This document shows positions 1 through 5,843 of a stretch of 13,771 nucleotides of DNA, in pieces. Source of the stretch: Gallionella sp. (GTDB lineage: Bacteria; Pseudomonadota; Gammaproteobacteria; Burkholderiales; Gallionellaceae); the NCBI GenBank assembly GCA_030690245.1, contig JAUYGW010000199.1:1-13771 (forward strand). Reading direction: 5' to 3'. The notes under the pieces are model-generated. The model worked only from the letters and a program-made list of their open reading frames with translations, had not been told where the DNA came from and did not search any database. Made by a program: the position numbers and the translations under genes. Each line of letters starts with the position of its first letter. Within the stretch, counting starts at the first letter, position 1.

Positions 1-131
1 TCAATCGCTTTCGTAAGCTGCTGGTGAGGTACGAAAAACTTGATCGCAGCTTTCTGGCACTCAACCACTTGGCTGCGGCCATCATGGCATTTAGAAAGAT
101 CAAGGTAGATGAAAACATTATTTACGGATAA
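1..131 (+). pseudogene. IS5-family transposase, C-terminal end (cut by window edge)
   Basis: The frame starting at base 3 is open for 42 codons and stops at TAA 129-131. It reads NRFRKLLVRYEKLDRSFLAL, then NHLAAAIMAFRKIKVDENII and a final YG. A basic FRKLLVRYEK block followed by a hydrophobic LNHLAAAIMAFRK helix is the usual carboxy end of DDE transposases of the IS5 group, lying after the catalytic glutamate. Everything upstream is outside the window, so I cannot tell whether the copy is intact. No terminal inverted repeat was recognised after the stop, and a tRNA fragment follows 115 nt later, so this end looks like a junction of mobile DNA. The family call rests on recalled motif similarity only. 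Confidence 0.7.
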
Positions 132-246
132 GCTCTAAGTCAAAATATTTACTGGCTTACGTGCCGACAAAGTTAGCCAAGCGCGGAACCAAGCTAAATC
201 AAACCAAACAAAAAACCCGTAACTCATTGAATTAAGCTCTTGCGTA

Positions 247-297
247 TGGGGTGACTGATGGAGCTCGAACCCACGGCAACCGGAATCACAATCCGAA
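247..297 (-). pseudogene. 3' fragment of tRNA-His (GTG anticodon), att-like remnant
   Basis: Read on the minus strand, the segment matches the 3' part of bacterial tRNA-His. It has the anticodon stem-loop with TTGTGAT as loop (anticodon GTG), a variable region, a T arm with TTCGAGC loop, the 3' acceptor strand CAGTCAC, the His-specific C discriminator and an encoded CCA. The 5' acceptor strand and the D arm are absent: upstream there is no sequence pairing with CAGTCAC and no D-loop motif. The T stem contains a G-T closing pair (TCCAT in place of CCCAT) and the anticodon stem has a T-G pair, consistent with decay. Homology starting at the anticodon stem and running to the 3' end is the classical shape of an integrase attachment duplicate. 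It is unlikely to give a functional tRNA. Confidence 0.75.
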
Positions 298-338
298 ATT
301 TGCGCCTTACTGAAAGCAAGCGCTGGCGTGGCTGTAAA

Positions 339-352
339 CGGCAAAATTGCCG
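339..352 (-). terminator. Small hairpin just after glgA, possible weak terminator
   Basis: CGGCAA pairs with TTGCCG around a two-base loop, 15 nt past the glgA stop on the minus strand, followed by TTTA only. The stem is short and the T tract is poor, so this is a weak candidate for the operon's end. Confidence 0.3.
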
Positions 353-366
353 GATATTGCGGCCTT

Positions 367-1818
367 CTATTCATGCCGCGCCAGCACCTTCAAATACACC
401 GCTCGGTAAGCCTCGGCGCTGCGCTGCCAGCTGAAATCCTTGGACATGCAGTTCTTGCGCAGCGTTTTCCATTTTGCCCGGTCGCGGTACAGGCCGATCG
501 CGCGCTGGATCGCGGCGTACAGATTATCGGCGGTCATGCCGTGGAACGCGAAGCCGCTGGCGCTGCCGTCCTTGAGCGTTTCCGGCGTGCAGTCCACCAC
601 CGAATCGGCCAGGCCGCCGGTGGCGTGGACGATGGGCGGGGTGCCGTAGCGCTGGCTGTACAACTGGTTCAGGCCGCAGGGCTCGAAGCGCGACGGCATG
701 ACGAACAGGTCCGCCCCGGCTTCGATCTGGTGCGAGAGATCTTCGCTGAAACCGATATGCGCGCCGATCTTGCCGGGATAGCGGCGCGACAGGTCGCGTG
801 CGGCTGCTTGCATTTGCGCCTCGCCGGTGCCGAGCATGACCAGTTGCGCCGGCAATCCGGTCAGGCGCGGCGCGATTTCCAGCAGCAAGTCCAGCCCCTT
901 CTGGTGGGTGAGGCGGCTGACCACGCCGAGCAGCGGCACACCCGGATCGAGGTTCAGCCCCATTCTGCTTTGCAGCGCTTCCTTGTCGGCGGCCTTGCTG
1001 GCCATGCGCGCGCGGCTGTATTTTTTGGTGAGGTGCGGGTCGGTCGCCGGGTTCCATTCTTCGATGTCGATGCCGTTGAGGATGCCGGTCAGCTTGCTGC
1101 GGCGACTGGCCAGCAGGCCCTGCATGCCGAAGCCGAGCGGTTCCTGCTGGATTTCCTGCGCGTAGTTCGGGCTGACGGTGGTGATGTGGTCGGCATAGAA
1201 CAGCCCGGCCTTGAGGAACGACAGGTTGCCGTAGTATTCCACCCCGTCGATGCTGAAACAGGATGGCGGCAAATGCAGCTCGCTCACCGTTTCAGGCGGG
1301 AAAATCCCCTGAAAAAGCAGGTTATGGATGGCGAGTATGCTCGGTGCGGAACCTTGCGCGAAGTGCAGGTACGCGGGCGTCAGGCCGGTTTGCCAGTCGT
1401 TGCAATGCACCAGGTCGGGACGCCAGGCGAGCGGCGACTCGTTGCAGCCCAGCACCGCGGCAACCCTGGAGAGCAGTCCGAAGCGCAGCGCGTTGTCCGC
1501 CCAGTCGCGACCGCCGGCATCCTGGTAGAGCCCACCGTCGCGATCGTACAGAACCGGGCAATCGAGCACCAGCAGCGGCACGTCGTGCGCCATCGTGCCG
1601 CACAACAACCGCGCCGGCGGAAAGCCAGGCAAGGCATCGAAGGTCGCGACGACTTGAGATTGCGCCAGTTGCGCGATGACCTGCCGGTATCCCGGCACCA
1701 GGATGCGCACGTCCACGCCGATGGCGCGCAAGGCGGCGGGCAACGCGCCGCTCACATCGCCCAAGCCGCCGGTCTTGACCAGCGGGGCGACTTCGGAGGT
1801 CGCGAACAGGACTTTCAA
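367..1818 (-). CDS. glgA: Glycogen synthase, ADP-glucose type (GT5)
   Basis: This enzyme transfers glucose from ADP-glucose to the non-reducing end of alpha-1,4-glucan and acts in the cytoplasm. The 483-residue protein is close to the roughly 480 usual for bacterial GlgA. The N-terminal Rossmann domain opens with the ADP-glucose-binding KTGGLGD motif (residues 15-21), followed by HCNDWQTGL (138-146) and NGID (248-251). The C-terminal domain has SRLTHQKGLDLL (301-312) and SRFEPCGLNQLY with the conserved Glu379, then TGGLADSV. The start is a TTG codon at 1818, chosen because an AAGGA ribosome-binding site lies 7 nt upstream and because the family begins exactly with KVLFATSEVAPLVKTGG. It is the last gene of the minus-strand series, 220 nt after the glgP stop, and that gap is filled by dyad element A, whose arm ends just upstream of the ribosome-binding site. 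Confidence 0.96.
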   Translation of the reverse strand: MKVLFATSEVAPLVKTGGLGDVSGALPAALRAIGVDVRILVPGYRQVIAQLAQSQVVATFDALPGFPPARLLCGTMAHDVPLLVLDCPVLYDRDGGLYQDAGGRDWADNALRFGLLSRVAAVLGCNESPLAWRPDLVHCNDWQTGLTPAYLHFAQGSAPSILAIHNLLFQGIFPPETVSELHLPPSCFSIDGVEYYGNLSFLKAGLFYADHITTVSPNYAQEIQQEPLGFGMQGLLASRRSKLTGILNGIDIEEWNPATDPHLTKKYSRARMASKAADKEALQSRMGLNLDPGVPLLGVVSRLTHQKGLDLLLEIAPRLTGLPAQLVMLGTGEAQMQAAARDLSRRYPGKIGAHIGFSEDLSHQIEAGADLFVMPSRFEPCGLNQLYSQRYGTPPIVHATGGLADSVVDCTPETLKDGSASGFAFHGMTADNLYAAIQRAIGLYRDRAKWKTLRKNCMSKDFSWQRSAEAYRAVYLKVLARHE

Positions 1819-1832
1819 CTTGAATTCCTTAT

Positions 1833-2012
1833 TTGAACCACGAAGAACACGAAGGCCGCGAAGAAGAACAACAATGTAGTTTTCCCAAAATTCGATTCGC
1901 GTTGCGGGTGATACCCGGCATCATGCAGTCCACGAATCGGGGCTGGCAGGGATGGGCGGGTTTATGCCCAACTCGCAAAATTCTTCGTGATCTTCGTGCC
2001 CTTAGTGGTGAA
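1833..2012. repeat. Dyad element A (9-nt-unit inverted arms) between glgP and glgA
   Basis: The left arm (1833-1865) consists of TTGAAC followed by the 9-nt units CACGAAGAA, CACGAAGGC and CGCGAAGAA. The right arm (1981-2012), read in reverse complement, gives CACTAAGGG, CACGAAGAT and CACGAAGAA. The 115-nt core is itself foldable: CGATTCG (1893-1899) pairs with CGAATCG (1933-1939), and inside lies TGCGGGT / ACCCGGCA around a GAT loop (1903-1920). The element occupies nearly the whole gap from the glgP stop (2039) to the glgA ribosome-binding site (about 1826-1831). No reading frame of interest lies in it. Confidence 0.8.
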
Positions 2013-2038
2013 GTTTTTTTCAGCAATCCCTGCATCGG

Positions 2039-4600
2039 TTACAGCCAGCGCATCATGCCCATTTCAAACGTGTGCGTCAGCATCTCGTGGGAAGGATAGG
2101 TGCGGATGCGGTATTCCAGTTTGCCGCATTTCTCCGGCTGTATCTCCAGAGCGAATACGGTCTCGCCCGCTTCGGTTGCAGCACCGGTGGCCTCGAAACG
2201 GTAGCGGTGCAAACTCTGCAATTTGTCGCGCTTGGTAAGCAAGCCCAGCAGCAACTCCACGACCACGTCGCCGGGCTGGAGACCGTTCAGATTGACCGCG
2301 ATTTCGAGACGCAGACTTTCGCCATAGTCGATCTCCCGCCGTCCGGTATCCAGGCGGTGCAGCGTGACGCCGTGCCAGGCTTCGCGGATACGCGCCTTCC
2401 AGGCGGCGACGATCTGCGCGTTTTCGTAGTGGTTCTGCTGGTACAGGAGATGTTGCTGGCTGGCCGGCAGGTAGCACTTGGCGAGGTATTCGCCCACCAT
2501 GCGCTTGGCGTTGAAGCGCGGCATGATGGTGGCCATCGAGCGCTTGGACATCGTCACCCAGTCCGGCGACAAGCCCATCCTGCTGTGCTCGTAATACAGC
2601 GGCACCACCTGGTCCTGCAGCAGTTCGTAGAGGGTGTGAGTCTCTTCGCGGGTACGCACTTCCTCGTTCAGCGATTCCGACACCGGTTTGATCGCCCAGC
2701 CGTTCCTGCCGTCGTAGCTCTCGCCCCACCAGCCGTCCAGCACCGATAAGTTAATCGTACCGTTGATGCCGGCCTTCATGCCGGAGGTGCCGCTGGCTTC
2801 CAGCGGATACAGCGGATTATTCAGCCAGACATCCACCCCGGAGACCAGCTTGCGCGCCAGCGCCAGGTCGTAGCCTTCCACCATCAATATCTTGCCGACG
2901 AATTCCGGCATCTTGGAAATATGGGTGATGTGGCGGATCAGATCCTGGCCGGGAACGTCTGCCGGGTGCGCCTTGCCGGCGAAGATGAACACCACCGGGC
3001 GCTCCGGGTTGTTCATGATGGCGCGCAGCCAGTTCAGGTCGCCGAACAACATGGTCGCGCGCTTGTAGGTGGCGAAGCGGCGCGCGAAACCGATGGTGAG
3101 GACGTTGGGGTTTTCCGGGTTGACGTACTTGAGCAGGCGATCCAGGTGCGCCTCGGAGCCGTTATTGCGAAAATGCTGCGCGGTAATGCGCTCGCGCACC
3201 ATGCTCAACATCTTTGCCTTCAGCCACTGGCGCGTGCTCCAGAACAGGTGATCCGGAATGCGCATGACGCCTTCCCAGAATTCCACGTCGTTCATGCGCG
3301 CACTCCATTCCAGTCCGAGCTGGCGCTGGAACACCTCGACCCATTCGGTCGCCAGGAAGGTCGGCACGTGTACGCCGTTGGTGACGTAAGTCATCGGGTT
3401 TTCCTTGTGCTCGATCTCCGGCCACATATCGCCGCAAATGGCCGAGGACACTTCGCCGTGGATGCGCGACACGCCGTTATTGAAACGCGTGCAGCGGATC
3501 GCCAGCGCCGTCATGTTGAAATCGGGGCTGTCCTTGGCGCGGCCCAGCGCCAGAAATTCCTCGCGGCTCAGCTTGAGCTCCGGGTAATAGTGTTCGAAAT
3601 ATGCCTGCACCAGCCCTTCGTTGAAATGATCGTGTCCGGCCGGTACCGGGGTGTGCGTGGTGAACACGGTGTTGACCGCCACATACTCCAGCGCGGTGGC
3701 GAAATCCAGCCCTTCGAGCGCGATCTTCTGGCGGATGCGCTCCAGCGCCAGGAAGGCCGCATGCCCTTCGTTGATGTGCCATACCGTCGGCTTGATGCCC
3801 AATTCCTGCAAGGCGAGCACGCCGCCGATGCCGAGCACGATCTCCTGTTCGATGCGCGTCACCTTGTCGCCGCCGTACAGGCGGTGCGTGATGTCGCGGT
3901 CATGCACATTGTTGCTTTCCAGGTCGGTATCCAGCAGATACAGCGTGATGTGCCCGATTCTGGCCTGCCATATCTTGACGTCGAGCTTGCGATTGGGCAG
4001 ATTTACCGAGGTGTAGGCTTCCGAGCCGTCGCTGCGTTTGGCCGGGGTGATGGGCAGGTCTTCGAAATGCGAGTCATGGTTGGTGGCGATCTGGTTGCCG
4101 TCGCCGTCTATGATCTGGTGAAAATAGCCCTGGCGGTACAGCAGGCCGACACCGACGAACGGCAGGCGCAGGTCGCTGGCAGCCTTGCAATGATCGCCCG
4201 CGAGGATGCCAAGACCGCCCGAGTAAATCGGCAGGCTTTCGTGGAAGCCAAACTCGGCGCAGAAGTAGGCGACCAGATCGCCCTTGTCCAGCAGATCAGA
4301 ACCCGGCGGCGGGCGGCGGTAATCGTGGTAGGTATCGTAGGCCGCCAGCACGCTGTTGAAGTTGCCGATGAACACCTGGTCTTCCGCCGCATCCAGCAGG
4401 CGCTGTTCATCGATGCGCTTCAGGAACGCTTTCGGGCTTTGTCCGGTGGCCTTCCACAAACCCGGATGCAGACGCGCGAACAGCGCACGGGTGGGGCGGT
4501 CCCAGCTATACCAGAGGTTGTTCGCGAGTTCTTCGAGACGCGCCAGACGCGCGGGAATCTTCGGGCGGACTTGCAGAATATATGAGGTGCTTTTATCCAT
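2039..4600 (-). CDS. glgP: Alpha-glucan phosphorylase, short DUF3417-type
   Basis: This is a pyridoxal-phosphate enzyme that phosphorolyses alpha-1,4-glucan or maltodextrin to glucose-1-phosphate. Of its 853 residues the N-terminus (ARLEELANNLWYSW, about 18-33) is the DUF3417-like region that marks the alpha-glucan/maltodextrin phosphorylase subfamily rather than the classical glycogen phosphorylases. It is followed by SGGLGILAGDHCKAASDL (127-144) and WHINEGHAAF. The cofactor lysine is Lys609 in EASGTSGMKAGINGT. The frame is open 144 nt further upstream to a GTG at 4744, but that extension translates dyad element B, so I start at the ATG at 4600, where family-like sequence (MDKSTSYILQ) begins. 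No clear Shine-Dalgarno sequence precedes this ATG, so the start is less certain than the function. A candidate promoter sits 49 nt upstream. The protein is clearly different from the second phosphorylase at 9653-12115. Confidence 0.93.
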   Translation of the reverse strand: MDKSTSYILQVRPKIPARLARLEELANNLWYSWDRPTRALFARLHPGLWKATGQSPKAFLKRIDEQRLLDAAEDQVFIGNFNSVLAAYDTYHDYRRPPPGSDLLDKGDLVAYFCAEFGFHESLPIYSGGLGILAGDHCKAASDLRLPFVGVGLLYRQGYFHQIIDGDGNQIATNHDSHFEDLPITPAKRSDGSEAYTSVNLPNRKLDVKIWQARIGHITLYLLDTDLESNNVHDRDITHRLYGGDKVTRIEQEIVLGIGGVLALQELGIKPTVWHINEGHAAFLALERIRQKIALEGLDFATALEYVAVNTVFTTHTPVPAGHDHFNEGLVQAYFEHYYPELKLSREEFLALGRAKDSPDFNMTALAIRCTRFNNGVSRIHGEVSSAICGDMWPEIEHKENPMTYVTNGVHVPTFLATEWVEVFQRQLGLEWSARMNDVEFWEGVMRIPDHLFWSTRQWLKAKMLSMVRERITAQHFRNNGSEAHLDRLLKYVNPENPNVLTIGFARRFATYKRATMLFGDLNWLRAIMNNPERPVVFIFAGKAHPADVPGQDLIRHITHISKMPEFVGKILMVEGYDLALARKLVSGVDVWLNNPLYPLEASGTSGMKAGINGTINLSVLDGWWGESYDGRNGWAIKPVSESLNEEVRTREETHTLYELLQDQVVPLYYEHSRMGLSPDWVTMSKRSMATIMPRFNAKRMVGEYLAKCYLPASQQHLLYQQNHYENAQIVAAWKARIREAWHGVTLHRLDTGRREIDYGESLRLEIAVNLNGLQPGDVVVELLLGLLTKRDKLQSLHRYRFEATGAATEAGETVFALEIQPEKCGKLEYRIRTYPSHEMLTHTFEMGMMRWL

Positions 4601-4631
4601 GGTTTTGTGCCCGGCAGTAAATTGAAATGTG

Positions 4632-4643
4632 TCTTCGCGAAGA
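4632..4643. promoter_or_regulatory. Perfect 12-nt palindrome at the predicted glgP transcript start
   Basis: TCTTCGCGAAGA is fully self-complementary and begins 5 nt downstream of the candidate -10 box, where a repressor operator could sit. Its half-site CGCGAAGA is the same word that forms units of the neighbouring dyad arms, so it may be a relic of such an element and not an operator. Confidence 0.4.
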
Positions 4644-4648
4644 GGCGG

Positions 4649-4654
4649 ATTATA
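4649..4654 (-). promoter_or_regulatory. Candidate -10 box for glgP-glgA
   Basis: On the minus strand this reads TATAAT, a perfect -10 hexamer, 48 nt before the glgP ATG. The -35 position offers only weak matches (such as TTCTGG or TCTGGA at 16-18 nt spacing). The predicted transcript start falls inside the palindrome at 4632-4643. Confidence 0.4.
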
Positions 4655-4704
4655 GCGTAAGAGCCCTGCCTTCCAGAATTGAATCTGCGTCCTTAAAACG
4701 GCAG

Positions 4705-4964
4705 TTGAACCACGAAGGGCTGATAGAACTACTAGCCATTCCACTAGGCGACCAAAGAACGTTCGCCAAGTGGCTGGTTAACGAAGAACGCGAAGAAAAA
4801 CAGAAATATCAACCTTAAAACCTCAGTTCAAGCCACAGAGTTCACAGAGAACACAGAGAATGTCAGGGTTTATCCGCCTTTCGTGCTCCCACCAAAAAGG
4901 TGAATGGACTTCTTGCTATAACCGTTTGGTTTTACTCTGTGAACTCTGTGTTCTTCGTGGTGAA
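4705..4964. repeat. Dyad element B (composite) between pgl and glgP
   Basis: This is a mosaic of 9-nt units. The outer left part starts TTGAAC plus CACGAAGGG (4711-4719), is interrupted at 4720-4780 by a palindromic mini-element, and resumes with ACGAAGAA and CGCGAAGAA up to 4797. An inner left arm (4827-4860) has CACAGAGTT, CACAGAGAA and CACAGAGAA. The right arm (4935-4964), in reverse complement, reads CACGAAGAA, CACAGAGTT and CACAGAGTA, combining the outer unit type with the inner one. The core (4861-4934) contains a CACC / GGTG hairpin around five A residues (about 4890-4903). It fills most of the 387-nt gap between pgl and glgP; the rest holds the candidate glgP promoter. Confidence 0.75.
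4720..4780 (+). repeat. Palindromic mini-element, copy 1 (61 nt), inserted in dyad B
   Basis: From CTGAT to GGTTA this matches the inverse of 6727-6781 in glk; the first 21 nt agree at 19 positions and the last 16 at 14. Predicted fold: outer stem ACTAG (4731-4735) with CTGGT (4774-4778), a CCATT bulge, a middle stem CCACT (4741-4745) with AGTGG (4769-4773), an A-A mismatch, an inner stem GGCGA (4747-4751) with TCGCC (4763-4767) and an 11-nt loop. Deleting 4721-4780 joins C4720 to ACGAAGAA and restores an unbroken run of 9-nt units, so it looks like a late insertion. Confidence 0.75.
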
Positions 4965-4987
4965 TTTTTTGGGTTATCCGGTACTTT

Positions 4988-5683
4988 TCACCGGCCCGGC
5001 AATGCGGCGCGATCGAGATGCCACTCGGCGGCCGCAACGCGCGCCGCAGGCAGGGATTTTCCCAGCAATATCTGCTCCAGCGCATCGCGCTTCCCCGCAC
5101 CGGCCACCAGGAAGATGCGCTGCCGTGCCGCATTCAATGTGCCCAAGCCCAGTGTAACCCGCTCGGCGGGCGGCTTCGGGGCGTCGAATACCGGCACGGT
5201 CGCCGCCATGCTGCCGGTTGCCGGATTGCCCGGGAACAGGCTGGCGATATGCCCGTCCTCGCCCATGCCCAGCAGCACCAGATCCAACGGCGTAGCTTGC
5301 TCCAGCACCGCCGCATACCGGGCGGCAGCCTCGCGCGCGCCCAGTTCAGCCGGAATGGCGTGGATATTGGCCGACGGGATGGCGACCTGCTCCAGCAGGG
5401 TCTCGCGAGCCATGCGGTCGTTGCGCCCGGCATCTCCGGCTGGCAGGCAACGCTCGTCGCCGAAATAAACCTGTACATGCGCCCAGTCGACAGACAGGTG
5501 GCGCAGTTTTTCATAGCAACGGCGCGGCGTTTCGCCGCCGGCCAAGGCGAGATGAAACACGCCGCGCGCCGCAATCGCCTGCGCGGCCAATTCCGCAATG
5601 CGTTGCGCGACCGAGGCGCTCAACCCTTCCGGATCATCATGCACAAAGACGGCCTGTGCATTCGGCAAATCGGCGATATTCAT
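4988..5683 (-). CDS. pgl: 6-phosphogluconolactonase, DevB/Pgl type
   Basis: It hydrolyses 6-phosphoglucono-delta-lactone to 6-phosphogluconate, the second step of the oxidative pentose phosphate pathway, in the cytoplasm. The protein has 231 residues, a normal size for the family. It shows the glucosamine-6-phosphate isomerase/lactonase fold motifs: ALAGGETPRRCYEKL (46-60), YFGDERCLP (73-81) and LLGMGEDGHIASLFPG (137-152), the last containing the acid and histidine residues used in catalysis. The frame extends 14 codons upstream into dyad C. The ATG at 5683 was chosen because AGGGTGA lies just upstream at good spacing and because homologous-looking sequence starts there. It sits between glk (157 nt upstream) and glgP, and both gaps are filled by dyad elements. 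Confidence 0.94.
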   Translation of the reverse strand: MNIADLPNAQAVFVHDDPEGLSASVAQRIAELAAQAIAARGVFHLALAGGETPRRCYEKLRHLSVDWAHVQVYFGDERCLPAGDAGRNDRMARETLLEQVAIPSANIHAIPAELGAREAAARYAAVLEQATPLDLVLLGMGEDGHIASLFPGNPATGSMAATVPVFDAPKPPAERVTLGLGTLNAARQRIFLVAGAGKRDALEQILLGKSLPAARVAAAEWHLDRAALPGR

Positions 5684-5706
5684 TTGTGTCACCCTGGAAA
5701 ATACAA

Positions 5707-5843
5707 TTGAGCCACGGATGAACACGGATTTACACAGATGGACAATGGGTTACCTCTGCTTTTTTCAAGACCGTTTTGGTGAAATTTCAACCCTTCATAA
5801 CACGATATTTTATCCGTGTTCATCCGTGTAAATCTGTGGCTAA
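5707..5843. repeat. Dyad element C (10-nt-unit arms) between glk and pgl
   Basis: The left arm (5707-5741) is built of CACGGATGAA, CACGGATTTA and CACAGATGGA. The right arm (5811-5843), in reverse complement, reads CACAGATTTA, CACGGATGAA and CACGGATA. The arms match best when shifted by one unit. The core (5742-5810) is AT-rich, with a TGAAATTTCA palindrome near 5779-5788. The right arm overlaps the last codons of glk and contains its TAG stop. Confidence 0.8.

Larger units (their letters stand above)
132..366. other. Non-coding junction between transposase remnant and glgA
   Basis: This 235-nt stretch holds no convincing gene. A minus-strand open frame through 135-374 runs across the tRNA-His fragment and has no recognisable motif, so it is regarded as chance. 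The segment contains the tRNA-His 3' fragment (247-297), an AT-rich tract at 195-225 and a small hairpin close to the end of glgA. It separates mobile-element debris on the left from the carbohydrate operon on the right. Confidence 0.6.

Noticed and set aside
328..336. GTGGCTGTA on the plus strand, resembling the 5' end of tRNA-His
   Set aside because: It is on the opposite strand to the fragment, only 9 nt long, and followed by no D arm; a chance match is likely.
135..374. Minus-strand open frame of 79 codons before the transposase remnant
   Set aside because: It runs through the tRNA-His fragment, overlaps the end of glgA, lacks a ribosome-binding site and shows no motif.
328..1836. Long plus-strand open frame of about 500 codons opposite glgA
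   Set aside because: It is an antisense shadow of a GC-rich gene; its composition (His, Arg, Ala, Gln rich) is typical of a mirrored frame, and glgA is certain by its motifs.
1833..2012. CRISPR array
   Set aside because: Units are 9 nt with no unique spacers and are arranged as inverted arms; there are no cas genes.
2921..4585. Long plus-strand open frames opposite the minus-strand glgP, and similarly opposite zwf and the second glgP
   Set aside because: They are antisense shadows without family motifs or start signals; the sense genes carry complete catalytic motifs.
4860..5468. Plus-strand frame opposite pgl starting in dyad B
   Set aside because: The first part translates repeat sequence and the remainder is the mirror of pgl.
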